Shown: positions 24,312-35,878 of the stretch, in pieces | Layout of the letters: each line of letters starts with the position of its first letter | Numbering within the stretch: position 1 is the stretch's first letter | Source of the DNA: Sequoia sempervirens | Taxonomy: Eukaryota > Streptophyta > Pinopsida > Cupressales > Cupressaceae | Assembly: GCA_007258455.2 (NCBI GenBank) | Contig: VDFB02373365.1 | Span: 220,504,552-220,568,551 of the forward strand | Length of the DNA: 64,000 nt | Direction of reading: 5' to 3' | The notes under the pieces: generated by a model | What the model was told of the DNA's origin: nothing | Seen by the model: the letters and a program-made list of their open reading frames with translations, nothing else | Databases searched by the model: none | Position numbers and translations under genes: made by a program

Positions 24312-25568
24312 TATTCGTGCCCACAAAAGGATATGAAAATCATGGCAAAACCTATCTTGGGAATTGGACATTCCAGTAGGAGACTAATATCTTTTCATGG
24401 TTGTTCATTTACTTGTCAAACCAGGGAACGTATACTTGAAATGGAGCGGCACTGTATGTGCACTAAGAACCAATTTCAGTCACAACCTATCAAAAATAAA
24501 TACTTGGAAATAATTCTACCTACTTACAGGAAGGTAATGCAAAGTTCTCTTAACTCAACCATAATTTAACCAAAGCAGAAATCATAATAGCTACGACTGA
24601 GAAACAAACTATGAACTGGCCTTATGCTGCAGGAACAGACACAGGGATGGATTCCCGATGCTGCAGGAACAATATAAGACTAAGTTTGCACAAAAACTTT
24701 AAGAATGAAATCTAACTTATGATCAACAGAAAATGAACGACTAGCTAACTAACTACAGATACTTACTAAGTGGGCCCCCTTAGCAAGCATCAACTGACTA
24801 TGCCAGTATTGAACTCAGAACTTCATCAGCTTTTATTCATAAACTCAGAATGGTATACATTGTTCTGCTCATATGAAAACTAACACAAAAATCTATCTCT
24901 TATTATCATACTAACTCTTACATGATATCCTTTCTATCTCATTATGCTTGCTCACTCGCGCAGGAGGAACACTTATTTAAATAAGGAAAACAACTAATTA
25001 ACTAACCCTAACAGAGAAAGACGTGGATGTAAATGTATCCTGGAATCAAGGAACAGACTAAATAAATGAACTTATTTTCTCAACAAGGTTCAGAGAGAAT
25101 TCAACATTCCACTCTTTCCAAATTATTTTACATTTAAATTCCTTCCCAACAATTTCGGTCAAAGAGTCTTTGCCAGAATAACTTCCTTGAAGTCGTGCAG
25201 GAAATGGACTTTACTACAAGGCCGAGATTAGCTGCACTTGACTCATTCATACTTTCTTCAACAACTTGTGAAACATTAGGCAACAAAAAACATGCATGGC
25301 AACTACACGATATTCATTTATTAATCACATATCAAATTTACTTCATTTTTCAAAAACTACATGCGTTATACCAGTCATTTGGGAAGTCAACCAGGGTAAT
25401 AAATATAAACATATCAACATGATAGGTTGTAGGAATATAAAAGTGTATTGCCACAGGATATCCCCCAATAAAAGGTTTCTAAAGAGTTAAACAACCATGA
25501 ACAACAAAAGTAAGGGTATTAAAAGTACACCATGATACCTAAATTATGAGCATATTTTGGGCTCATCA
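24312..25568 (-). repeat. Gypsy 3' LTR (left copy)
   Basis: 1257 bp. On the minus strand it starts TGATGAGCCCAAAATATGC and ends at 24,312, where the expected CA terminus has mutated (the plus strand reads TATTCG instead of TGGTCG). Confidence 0.93.
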
Positions 25569-25583
25569 TTTTCCCCCTACTTA
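25569..25583 (-). other. Gypsy polypurine tract
   Basis: The minus-strand purine run AGTAGGGGGAAAA abuts the 3' LTR. Confidence 0.85.
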
Positions 25584-26227
25584 ACCTAATGTTGGTCCTC
25601 CCGCATTAAACTTTCTGGTGGTCTCTCTGAAATCAGTGGTTGAGGCATGACCCTGAAATGAAGTTCCAAATTTGTAATAAAAACCTATGAAACTCTGCTA
25701 TCTTTCATACCTACAAGCTTTTGTATCTTCATTAATATTTGTAGCTTGGTAGGGATAAATAGGCCACATCAGCATAGGAGGTCTAAATGTCAAGGGCAAC
25801 CACAATTCAAACCTGTCTTGAAGGCCCAACTGTATGTATCTGTTTGATCTTCTAAGAGCTGCCGTAAAATTCAGGGGACTGTGAGGCTCAGACCTTCTTA
25901 ACCCAATAGTCAATCTCTCTCATCTCTTCTCAATTCTGGAGTATGACAGCTTCCAAAACGAGTATGTATGTTCTTGAAACTCATCATACACCTATTTTCT
26001 AAGATCAAATATTTTCATCTTGACTGTATTATTATTATGGCCATATGCCATAGTAAGCCAGGTTTTCAATATTGTATAGGGGTCTGAACTCTCAGGGCAC
26101 AATGGAATAGGCTTATCGATTTCAGCTTCTTCATATGATTCCAATTCCTGCCATAATTAGCTTCGTTTGCCGCCCAAGACATGAGTGATCTTAAATGAAT
26201 GTCGCCAATGTACAGAAGTGGATTCCA
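25584..26227 (-). other. Gypsy 3' internal untranslated region
   Basis: Lies between the accessory ORF stop and the polypurine tract. Only short, overlapping open frames are present; none resembles a known protein. Confidence 0.6.
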
Positions 26228-28078
26228 CTATGTTTCAGAGGGAATTATAAAGCCATGTAAATAAAATTCGCACAAATAATTCCTTAGCCAATTAAGAGCT
26301 GCCTGGTATGCATCATAGAATTCTTTACCAGTGTGAAGAACATGATCTAGATTCCTGAAAATTCTCATTAACTGGAACCACAAAAATTGTTCCTTTAGAC
26401 ACATAGCATAAACTCTAGGTGGTGGTCTACACTCCATAATCTTACCAGTTATTGTCATCATTTCATCCATTTTCTTTTTCATTTCTTGGATTTCGTGTTT
26501 TTGCCTTTCAATGTCTCTTTTCAGTTTCTTCTTTTCTTCCTCCCAAAGACTTTGTTGCGTTTTAGTCTTGGCTAGGTGGTGGAAACTCAAGGTCTGCAAC
26601 GTGATCAATCTCCTTGTGATTCTAAGATATTCCAAGAATTCAATCAAAAATGTCTTTTTGTAGACAACCATGGCTTGACAAGTTTCAAGGGGTAATGAAG
26701 CTTCATTGGCCACTTCCAATTATTCAGGTTGTTCTTCCTCTTGCTGCAGGATGAATTTATGTTGTTGTAGTGGAGAAGACTATGCTTCCTCTGAAATCTG
26801 CATAGCCACAGCAGCCAAGTCATCAAGACTTGGCACCCCCCTTTCATTATGCTCAACTTTCGTTGTCTCAATTTGTTCTTCTTCAGGAATAACAAATGGA
26901 CTCTATGCAGTATTCTCAGATACATCCTCAGAGACATTATGTTCAGAACCTACAAATTCTTCTTAAATTATGATAACTTCAGGTTGAGGTGAAGTAGGGG
27001 AGACTTTACATTGTTTTCTTGTTGAAACTCTTCTTGGCAATGTTGCAGCTGTCGGAGGTGCTCTCGCAGCTTTCCTCTTTCTGAATTTCCTAGAGGGCTC
27101 TGCCTTATCGAAAGATGATGGTGAACTTGTGGTGGAAACATGCGTTGTTGTAGGAGAAATTGTTGCAGGAGTAGAGTGTTGCCTTTTCTGAGGATGAGGG
27201 TCAGATTCAGGGGTTTGTTCCACCCCAGATGACTCTCCTGCCTTTGTTTTTCCTTTTTCTTTCCTACTTGTAGACCTAGTTTGCACCCGGGCAAAGGACT
27301 CTGGTGTGAAGGCTACAGGACTAAATGCTACAGGAGCATATGACCCTTGCCCTGCTTTCCTACTGGTAGATGTTATTTTCTCTTTCTTTTCCTTAGGTCG
27401 TGGAGCAAGTGCCCTAGGGGGTTCTGGAAGTTACAGGATCTTTTGGGCAACAACTTCTTGCCAGGAAAGAGGTGACACATCCCTCAAAGAGTGTTCAATT
27501 AATAGTTTTATAAGCACATGGTGGGCAATAGAGTTATCATTCCCCTTCTGGGTTTCATGGGCACATTGTTCCAAAAATTTTAACAAAAAGTTTGGGACAT
27601 TAATAGTTAACCCATGCCTCATATGACTCAACAATTTAAAATGGTAGGAATGTAGGTAAGAAAAATGGCCTTCACATGTTAAGTATCTGATTATAAAAGC
27701 AACATATTATGGATACGGGGGAGGCAACGACACTTGCTTGCATCCTTGCTTAGAGACCTCCAAGGGTCCATCAGTTGGTACTGTAAATTCTGCCCTAGCA
27801 GAAACAACATCTAAAGAAAAATTCTCTCCTACAGCTGGAAGCCTAGTTACCTCTACAATTCGTTCCTCAGTTATAGCTACTGTTAAACCCCATACTATAG
27901 CCTCTCCTTCAGAAAGGGTTCTTAAAAGTTCGCCTGCGGCTTCCTCATTAAAAGTATCTAGCCTCAAAAAGTAGTTCAACCAACCACAGAGGCTGAATGC
28001 TTGAACTGTTTGAGGATTTTGTGTCAATATCTCATGAGCTACAGGTTCATGTCTTACTAGTTGACCACCCATATTCAC
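26228..28078 (-). pseudogene. Accessory ORF of the gypsy element (EVTxL domain plus coiled coil)
   Basis: About 617 codons in one frame with no frameshift, interrupted by six TAA/TAG codons, each explicable as a mutated Gln. It lies after integrase, the position of env-like or extra ORFs in Athila/Tat elements. The N-terminal domain has VQAFSLCGWLNYFLRL, an EEAAGELL helix, then ITEERIVEVTRLPAVGENF. A second block has RYLTCEGHFSYLHSYHFKLL, VPNFLLKFLEQ and HHVLIKLLIEHSLRD. A basic, Ser/Thr/Pro-rich middle follows (27,290-26,960, with KRKAAR and TRSTSRKEKGK), then a charged coiled coil (EEEKKKLKRDIERQKHEIQE, about 26,560-26,480). No transmembrane segment or signal peptide is evident, so an envelope role is unlikely. 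It resembles retroelement-associated ORFs often labelled putative plant transposon protein; its function is unknown. The LINE at 41-49 kb carries a homologue. Confidence 0.75.
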
Positions 28079-28744
28079 AATTGTTTCAGCTGAAACTTAA
28101 ACTCTTTTATGAAAATCCAAAGAAAACTTTTTACTTTTCTGCTCTGCTTTTTCTACCCTGCCGTCACTTTCTCTTCTTTTCCAAGAATGAACCCAAAAGA
28201 TATTTGCATGTAATGATTTTTACAGCCACTTAAACAAGCAGTTTTAATTGTGATTTAGGATGAAACATGCAATCATATTTGGAAAGTACAAGAAAATAAT
28301 AAAGAAAAATATCTCAATAGTTGTGACAACAGCGTAAGTGAAATGGATTATCCCGCCCCCTACTTAAAATATGACATGTGTCCACACATGTACTAAAGAA
28401 TAGGCTGAGATTGGGAAATAATGACTGATATAGACATAGTAGTAAATGAATAAAATGAAATAAATCAATGATGTGACAACAAAAGATATTGCGTACCTTT
28501 CAATAAATGCACGTATGTGCTGAGAAAGATGACGACTTCAGCATGAAATGACAGTTGGGAATGAAATCATAATTAAGGGTGGTGTAGATGAATGAGGTGG
28601 ATAGGTGACGTGGATGGATGAGATGTATGGATGGAATGGATGGATGGGATGGAAGATAAAGAAGTGAGATGTGGTGATAAGTGGGAACGAAAAAAAAGGG
28701 TTTCCTTAAAAAGGAAACCTTTATTATGAGCATGCATTGTAACA
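28079..28744 (-). other. Spacer between integrase and accessory ORF
   Basis: No conserved coding sequence. 28,586-28,660 is a degenerate GGAT/ATGGATGG simple repeat, which makes Ser/His/Pro-rich frames on the minus strand. A splice acceptor or promoter for the downstream accessory ORF would be expected here, but none can be assigned by eye. Confidence 0.5.
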
Positions 28745-29998
28745 TTATGGTGAAGCTGCAGGAGAAAGGCTAAAGCCTTTTGCTGCAAGAAGATTAGTTG
28801 TAGGATCCTGAACAAACTGTTCCATAAATTCTTCTTTTGAGACTGGCTTACGATACAACTGAAGACGGTGTCCATTAATCAGTAGCTTGAATCGAACAGG
28901 ATCAATTGTGACTAATTGAATTGAACCATTATCAAATACATTCTCAATTTTATATGGGCCAAGCCATCGAGTGGTGAGTTTACCCTGATTTTCTTTATAC
29001 CTCGAGTCATAGAGAAGCGCCCAATCACCGGCAGAGAATTGCTTAGTTTTGATATGTCGATCATGCCACTTTTTCCTATGTTGTTGTATGATTTTAGTAT
29101 GCTGCAAGGCTGCTTTTTTGATTTCGTCTAGCGCATTCAGCTGCAGGAGTCATTCCTTTTGGGCGTTGGAAATGTCAATATTAAGCTCTAAAGCAGTCTT
29201 CAAGGTCTTGTGCTCAAATTCTATTGGCAACATGGCAGTCTTTCCATAGAGTAATTCAAAAGGAGTAAACCTTGTAGTTGTCTTCCATGTTGTTCTATAG
29301 GCCCAGACGGCTTCAGGAAGTCGACTGCTCCAATCTTTCTTGTGTAGCTGAACTGTCTTTGTAAGGATCGCCTCAATTTCTCTGTTGGTAACTTCTACCT
29401 GACCATTGGCTTGAGGGTGATAGGGGCTAGACTTTTTGTGTCAGATCTTGTAATCATTCATTAGCGCATTGATTAAATTGGACGTAAATTGAGCTCCTTG
29501 ATCTGTGACAAGTTCCCTTGGGACTCCAAATTGAGTAAAGATTTGCTCATATAGGAATTCAGCAAACTTGTCATGGGCATGAGTCATTGCTTTCACTTCC
29601 ACCCATTTGGTTACATAATCATTACAAACTAAAATATATGATTTCCCATTGGATGGAGGATCAATGGGTCCAACAAAATCCATGCCCCACTTATCAAAGG
29701 GACTGACTACCACTTGAGGATACAAGGGCATTTCATCAGACCTTGTTGGTCTTCCCATGCATTGACATCTTTCACATTTCCTAGTATAAGTTGCAGCATC
29801 TATGTGTAGTGTAGGCCAATAGTATCCAATAGTAAGCACCTTCATAGATGTTCTTTTGGTTGCAAAGTGCCCACCGCATGGCTCATCATCAAAAGCATGC
29901 AGTATGTCATAGGTTTCATCTTCCCTTACACATCTTCTCATGACTTAGTCAGGTTCTATGTAGAATAAACAATCGGCAATCCATGAAAAGTTAAAACT
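28745..29998 (-). pseudogene. Gypsy integrase
   Basis: The zinc region retains CERCQCMGRP (about 29,780). The catalytic core shows WGMDFVGPIDPP (first Asp), TDQGAQFTSNL (second Asp) and, past a stop at 29,440, HPQANGQVEVTNREIE with the catalytic Glu. The C-terminal part has WHDRHIKTKQFSAGDWALLYDSR-like features and ends at 28,745. No chromodomain is seen. The stops after YKI and QKE fit single transitions (CGA or TGG to TGA). The frame differs from that of RT; the shift lies near 30,000. Confidence 0.93.
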
Positions 29999-30540
29999 TT
30001 TCTCCACCAACAATTATTTTCCTTTGGGGAAAAATGGGCTAGAATCTGGTTGACTGCCAAGTAATTTGCAATAGCTGCATACCATGGGGTGCGAGCAGCA
30101 ATAAAAAATAGATGTTCATCAGGAAATATATCATCAATTACCTCTGGTGTGCCAGGTGTAGTAGTTTGAAGCCTTGATAAGAAATCAACCACTACATTAG
30201 CTTGTCCTGGTTTATCAATGATTGTGATATCAAATTCCTGCAACAATAGGAGCCATCTTGCTAATCTGTTAGATATAGCAGGCTTATTCATGAGGTACCT
30301 TATTGCTGCATGGTTTGTATGAACAAATACTTGGTAACCAGTGACATAGTGTCAGAACTTGTTTAAAGCATACACAACTGCCAACAATTCTTTTTTTGTG
30401 ACAGTATAATTTAATTCAGGACCTTGCAAGTTTTTGCTAATAAAATATATAGCATGTTCAATAGAATTCTCTTTTTGTCCTAAAACTGCCCCTATTGCAT
30501 AATCAGAAGTGTCTGTGTGTATATGGAAAGACAAACTCCA
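29999..30540 (-). pseudogene. Gypsy RNase H
   Basis: RNase H-like domain: IHTDTSDYAIGAVLGQ with a catalytic Asp, AIYFISKNL, NYTVTKKELLAVVYAL with the catalytic Glu, a stop where the family has Arg or Lys, then HYVTGYQVFVHTNHAAIRYL and ARWLLLLQEFDITIIDKPG. Residues LSRL close the domain around 30,170, and the connection to integrase follows. Confidence 0.92.
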
Positions 30541-31727
30541 CTTCGGTCCTTGAAGAACAGGTGCCTAAGTAAGCAAGTTCTTAAGCTGTAGGAAATATTT
30601 GTCACAGGCTTCAGTCCAACTAAATTCAGAATCCTTAGTCAACAAGGCATATAATGGACTGGCTATCTTGCTAAATTTTTTGATGAATCTTCTATAATAT
30701 CCAGCATGTCCTAGGAAGCTTCTAACATCCTTTTGTTTTGTAGGTGTTGACAAAGTTAGAATAACTTCTATTTTTGCAGGATCAACTTGAATTCCTGCTT
30801 GAGAGATATGATGGCCTAAAACAATTCCCTCTTGCATCATCATGAAGCATTTCTCACTATTCAAAGACAAATTCTGCTCCTAACATCTTTTCAACACTTT
30901 TTTCAAATTGACTAATGCTTCTTCATAAGTAATTCCATAGGTAGTGAAGTCATCTATGTAGATTTCCACAGAATCATGAGAAATATCAGCAAAAATATTG
31001 ATCACCGCCCTTTGAAATGTTGCAGGTGCATTACACAGCCCAAAAGGTAAGACAGAGTAGGCAAAAGTACCCCATGGATTGGTAAAAATTATTTTATCTT
31101 GATATTCAGGGGTGATTCTTATTTTATTATAGCCACTATAGTCATCCAAAAAGGAGAAATAATTTTTCCTAGATAATGAGTCTAGTACTTGGTCAACAAA
31201 TGAAAGTGGAAAGTGATCCTTTTTAGTTGTTGTGTTCAGCTCCCTGTAGTCTACACAAACTCTCCATTTTCCACCTTTTTTAAGGACAATCACCAATGGA
31301 GATACTCATTGACTGTCTGAAATGGGGTATATAAAACTAGCATGAAGCAATTTTGAAGCTCTGTTTTAACTATTTCTCTAAGTGCTGGATTTATCCTTCT
31401 TTGAGGCTATCGGATAGGTGAACAGTCTTCCTTAATGTAGATCCTATGAGTACAAAGTTGAGGATCTATTCCCTTCATATCCCTATAGTCCCATGCAAAA
31501 GCTCTGTGGTGTTCTTGCAACATTGTGACTAGGGCAGCTTGTTGAGATTGAGGCAACTTATTATTGATATTCAGACAACGTCCTAGAGACACTTCTACTT
31601 GCTTGATAAGATCATTCATGGAGGTTGCTGATAACGGTGGTGTCTGTATTTCATATGGAAGCAAATTATGATAAACTACAGGAGATTCAGGTGTCAGGTC
31701 CTCAGAATTCAGTTGCTGCAGGAAACA
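30541..31727 (-). pseudogene. Gypsy reverse transcriptase
   Basis: Begins after protease with HRAFAWDYRDMKGIDPQLCTHRI, the usual approach to RT. A 1-nt loss in an A run near 31,351 changes frame. The core reads WRVCVDYRELN, DHFPLSFVDQVLD, FSFLDDYSGYNKI, FGLCNAPATFQR and the catalytic YIDD (30,949-30,960). The thumb has QEGIVLGHHIS and VRSFLGHAGYYRRFI. Four in-frame stops (after SPIR, SDSQ, KRC and LLT) sit where Gln, Trp, Gln and Gln are expected. Confidence 0.95.
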
Positions 31728-32690
31728 CTACTGAACACAACTATCTGCAGCAGATGGGCTACTCAGACCAGGGTTGGACTGCAAAATATGTGAAAGCAGG
31801 TCATCCTCACTTTGAAGCTGTGAAAATGGATTATTTTGCAGCATCATTAGTTGAGCCAATGAATTGACTTCTTCAGTTTCCTCTCCTAAATCTGGCCAAA
31901 TTAGTTGAAACAAGTCTGGTTGAGGCTGAGCAGGTGGGTATAAAGCTAATTTTTTTCTTGACTGACCATTAGAAATTGTCATGTCTCCTGAGCGGCATCC
32001 TATAAAAGCATCAACAGTGGCTAACCATGGTCTACCTAGGATAATAGGATATCCTCCCAAAGTTGCTTTAGTGGACAATATGGTGAAGTCTGCTGGATAT
32101 TCCCAAGACTCAAGGATGACAATAACATCTTCTACTATTCCATCAGGCTTTACTGTGGAGCTATCAGCAAGCTGCAGGATGGTAGGTGTAGACCGAATGT
32201 TTAAGATATTCAAATACTCTATTGTATTCTTAGTCATTACATTGATGGCTGCACCAAGGTCAATCAAAACATTCTTTACTATCTGGCCATTAATATTTAT
32301 TTGTACCACAGGACTCCCAGGGTCTGTATATTTTGGAATGACTACCTTCCCTAACATAATAACTGCTAACTGTCCTAGAACATAGATAGTTTGGGGATCC
32401 TTTTTCTTTCTTCCTAGTTTCTTTAAACAAGCCTCCTTAATAGCTTTTCCATAAATTGGGACATCTTTAATGGCTTGGAAAAGGGAAATTTGAATGTGTA
32501 CATTCTTCAACTGATCCAAAATATCAAAGGTAGGCTCTTCCATAGATTTTGATGTAGTAATTTGCAATCTCTGAGGAAATGGTGGTTTGGCCTGATGTTG
32601 CAGGACAGGCTCCTTAGAGATAGTATTTGATACAGGTATATGCTCTGCAGGTTCGGTAGATTGCTCAGAGGCAGAATCTGAAATTTTCAT
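31728..32690 (-). pseudogene. Gypsy aspartic protease region
   Basis: A 320-residue uninterrupted stretch in frame with gag. The active-site region reads VLIDLGAAINVM, the D-L-G-A variant typical of Athila/Tat proteases instead of D-S-G-A, followed by LQLADSSTVKPDGIVEDVIV, ADFTILS and PIILGRPWLATVDAFIG. It would cleave the polyprotein. The N-terminal 90 residues are a low-complexity linker from gag; the C-terminal acidic part leads into RT. Confidence 0.92.
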
Positions 32691-34300
32691 AATTATAGGT
32701 GGCTATGGAGCAGGAAGTGTGGTTCCATATCTAAGATGGATATCATGAATATTCAAGGCATAAGATGGATATTGATTGGCTTCTGCAAAATACATAGGCT
32801 ATTGTTGCTGCTACTACTTATTATTAGGATTTAGCAATGGTTGAGCAGAAATAGGCGTTTGTTTTGGAGGGCCAGTATTTGCTGCAGGTGCTGCAGGAGG
32901 TGGCATGGGGGCTTGAGGCTATGGCTGTTGAAATTGCAGAGAGGCAGGGGATTGGTTCTACCATTGCTGTGGATTTTTCCATTGAGGGTTATGCTACCAG
33001 TTACCTGGGGGTGGAGTCCATTGTCTGTGTGGCTGTTGCCAACCTCCTTGAGGAGATTGCCATTGGGGACTTTGATAGTTAGGCCAATGTGATTGAGGGG
33101 TATTCCAACGGGGTGATGGGCCATATGTAGGTTGCCACTAGTTATTATAATTAGAATAAGGATTACCAAAACTCAAAGGATCTTGAGGCATACCTTGTCT
33201 TTGAGCCCATGGTCACCTTTGTGTGACAAAGAATACTTGGTCATCATCACTTTCTACCACCTTAAAGTCAGTAGGTAGCTGCTTAACCTCGATATTAGCC
33301 ACCATCTTGCATCTGTAGTCACATTTCTTTTGTCTGCAATGTGGACAGAACTCAGCCAAGATTGCTTCAGCTTCCTCATGTTTCTTCTGAGTTTGCATAG
33401 TATCCAACTATGTAGCCATGTTGTTTATGATATCCTGCTTGAAATCAGATAGAAAATTTGTGATCTCCATCCATGAAACTCCATTAATAGAAGATTTTCC
33501 CACTGCGGCTTGATGACCTCTACCCTTCTTAACAATTGCTCGAGAGTAGTTAAGACATATTTTCTTGATATAAGGCAGTTGGGTTATATCACCTCCTCCC
33601 ATCAGGTCCAGGGCATCTATACAGGTATCACTGATTCCCCTTAGAAAAAGTAGTTTCTAAGATTCTTCATTGAGAGTATGGTCTGAATTCTTTTTTAGAG
33701 AAAACAAGAATCTTGAGATATAGTCTTCCAGGCTTTCATACTCCTTTTGTTGAATTCTGAATATATCATCTCCCTTACTACCACTTTTACAATATTCCTT
33801 GTATTTCTCAAGAAATTTTCTTTGCATGACTGCCCAACTATCGACAACATCCCTTCCCAAACTCATGAACCATCTAAGAGCTCCTTCCTTCAAAGTAGAA
33901 GGAAACAACTTCAGCTTGTGAGCATCTGAAGTGTAATCATAGCTGCGACAGAGGATGTCAAACTCGAACAAGAAAGTTTCTGGGTCCTTTGTAACTAATC
34001 CATAGAACTTGGGGAGTAATGAAGAAGGAATATTTTTAAGGTTATCAGTATTTTGCTGAGCAATGATGGGAAACTCAAAAGCAGGAGGTTGATTAGGTGG
34101 ATTTCGTGTCATATTTGTTTGATGGAGTATTAGAGCAAATGGATTTTCCTCAGGTTCTTCGTCAGCTGGGTCAAATGACAATTCAATAAACAGGTTTTCA
34201 GCAAATGGATTGATATCTTGGTCTTCATCTTCCTCAAATAGATTATAAGCTGGTTCAGGAAGGAATCTTCCCAGAGTGTCTCTTCTTCTATGCATGTAAT
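32691..34300 (-). pseudogene. Gypsy gag
   Basis: Starts at the ATG at 34,295. A capsid domain (Retrotrans_gag type) reads FYGLVTKDPETFLFEFDILC, LKLFPSTLKEGALRWF, FLEKYKEY and FRIQQKEYESLEDYISRF. After stops, a cysteine cluster CPHCRQKKCDYRC lies at about 33,310-33,350. The C-terminal part (33,200-32,691) is strongly Pro/Gln-rich (SPQGGWQQPHRQW, QQQQP). Gag, protease and the start of RT share one frame, so the original was a single gag-pol ORF. Stops are scattered. Confidence 0.9.
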
Positions 34301-34398
34301 AGAATGAATGGTGAATTGAAGGATTTTGAAAATGTTGAATAACAGACTAAACTACTGCTAAAAATGACTTTTAATAAGTTCTTAGCTTGACACCATCT

Positions 34399-34413
34399 TT
34401 GGCAACGGCGCCA
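34399..34413 (-). other. Gypsy primer-binding site
   Basis: The minus strand reads TGGCGCCGTTGCCAA 4 bp from the LTR. This matches the tRNA-Asp-type site used by Athila-like elements. Confidence 0.75.
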
Positions 34414-34417
34414 AAAA

Positions 34418-35675
34418 TGGTCGCGCCCACAAAAAGATATGAAAATCACGGCAAAACCTATCCTGGGAATTAGACATTCCAACAGGTGACTAATATCTTT
34501 TCATGGTCGTTCATTTACTTGTCAAACCAGGGAACGTATACTTGAAATGGAGCGACACTGTATGTGCACTAAGAACCAATTTCAGTCACAACCTATCAAA
34601 AATAAATACTTGGAAAGAATTCTACCTACGTTACAGGAAGGTAATGCAAAGTTCTCTTAACTCAACCATAATTTAACCAAAGCAGAAATCATAACAGCTA
34701 TGACTGATAAACAAACTATGAACTGACCTTATGTTGTAGGAATAGACACAGGGATGGATTCCCGATGCTGCAGGAACAATATAAGACTGAGTTTGCACAG
34801 AAACTTCAAGAATGAAATCTAACTTATGATCAATAGAAAATGAATGACTAGCTAACTAACTACAGATACTTACTAAGTGGCCCCCCTTAGCAAGCATCAA
34901 CTAACTATGTCAGTATTGAACTCAGAACTTCATCAGTTTTTATTCATAAACTCATAATGGTATACATTGTTCTATTCATATGAAAACTAACACAAAAATA
35001 TATCTCTTATTATCATACTAACTCTTACATGATATCTTTTCTATCTCGTTATGCTTGCTCACTCGCGCAAGAGGAACACTTATTTAAATCAGGAAAACAA
35101 CTAACTAACTAACCCTAACAGAGAAAGACGTGGATGTAAATGTATCTTGGAATCGAGGAACAGACTAAATAAATGAACTTGTCCTCTCAACAAGGTTCAG
35201 AGAGAATTCAACATTCCACTCTTTCCAAATTATTTTACATTTAAATTCCTTCCCAACAATTTTAGTCAAAGAGTCTTCGCCAGAATAACTTCCTCGAAGT
35301 CATGTAGGAAATGTACTTTACTGCAAGGCCAAGATCAGCTGCGCTTGACTCGTTCATACTTTCTTCAACAACCTACGAAACACCAAGCAACAGAAAACAT
35401 GCATGGCAACTACATGATATTCATTTATTAATCACATATCAATTTTACTTCATTATTCAAAAACTACATGCATTATACCAGTCATTTGGGAAGTCAAACA
35501 AGGTAATAAATATAGAGATATCAACATGATAGGCTGCAAGAATAGAAAAGTGTATTGCCACAGGATATCCCCCAATAAAAGGTTTCTAAAGAGTTAAACA
35601 ACCATGAACAACAAAAGTAAGGGTTTTAAAAGTACACCATGATACCCAAATTATGAGCATATTTTGGGCTCATCA
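34418..35675 (-). repeat. Gypsy 5' LTR (right copy)
   Basis: 1258 bp. On the minus strand it starts TGATGAGCCCAAAATATGC at 35,675 and ends GGGCGCGACCA at 34,418, keeping canonical TG...CA ends. Confidence 0.95.
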
Positions 35676-35873
35676 GTGTGGTTGTTTTTTCTCCCGTAAG
35701 GGTTTTCCCATGTAAATATGGTGTTCATCTGTGTATGTTCATTTCTTTGTTTCTACTATTTCTTTCAAGTGTATCTTAATTGGACTGTAATTGAAAATTT
35801 AAAAGCACCTCTACATTCTTCCCTGAGGTTTTGACGTTAGGAGAGTTAGTTTTGCATCTTAGCTTTCCTTACA
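35676..35873 (+). repeat. Copia 3' LTR, second part
   Basis: Begins with the right GTGTG duplication, then continues the copia LTR (TTTTCTCCCGTAAGGG through CTTTCCTTACA), ending at CA 35,873 just before the outer CCATT duplication. Confidence 0.95.
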
Positions 35874-35878
35874 CCATT

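Larger units (their letters stand above)
24312..35675 (-). mobile_element. Ty3/gypsy LTR retrotransposon (Athila/Tat-like), nested
   Basis: An 11.4-kb element on the minus strand with near-identical LTRs of about 1257 bp and the perfect target duplication GTGTG (24,307-24,311 and 35,676-35,680). The order from the right is LTR, primer site, gag, protease, reverse transcriptase, RNase H, integrase, accessory ORF, polypurine tract, LTR. The D-L-G-A protease, absence of a visible chromodomain and an extra ORF after integrase fit the Athila/Tat branch. In the stretch compared (about 225 bp) the LTRs differ at about a dozen sites, so insertion is not recent, but it is younger than the copia host. 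Confidence 0.95.
17885..35878 (+). mobile_element. Ty1/copia LTR retrotransposon with a nested gypsy element
   Basis: The element runs from TG at 17,890 to CA at 35,873 and is flanked by the perfect 5-bp duplication CCATT (17,885-17,889 and 35,874-35,878). The gene order gag-protease-integrase-reverse transcriptase-RNase H is diagnostic of Ty1/copia. Its 3' LTR is split by a complete Ty3/gypsy element (24,312-35,675) inserted in the opposite orientation. Removing the gypsy element and one GTGTG copy restores an LTR alignable end to end with the 5' LTR. Every domain carries stops or frameshifts, so the element is dead. Confidence 0.95.

Noticed and set aside
26706..26966. Ser/Cys-rich plus-strand frame
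   Set aside because: Antisense shadow of the gypsy accessory ORF.
26228..28078. Envelope-like protein of the gypsy element
   Set aside because: Position fits, but no signal peptide, transmembrane helix or cleavage site is visible; a coiled-coil cytosolic or nuclear protein fits better.
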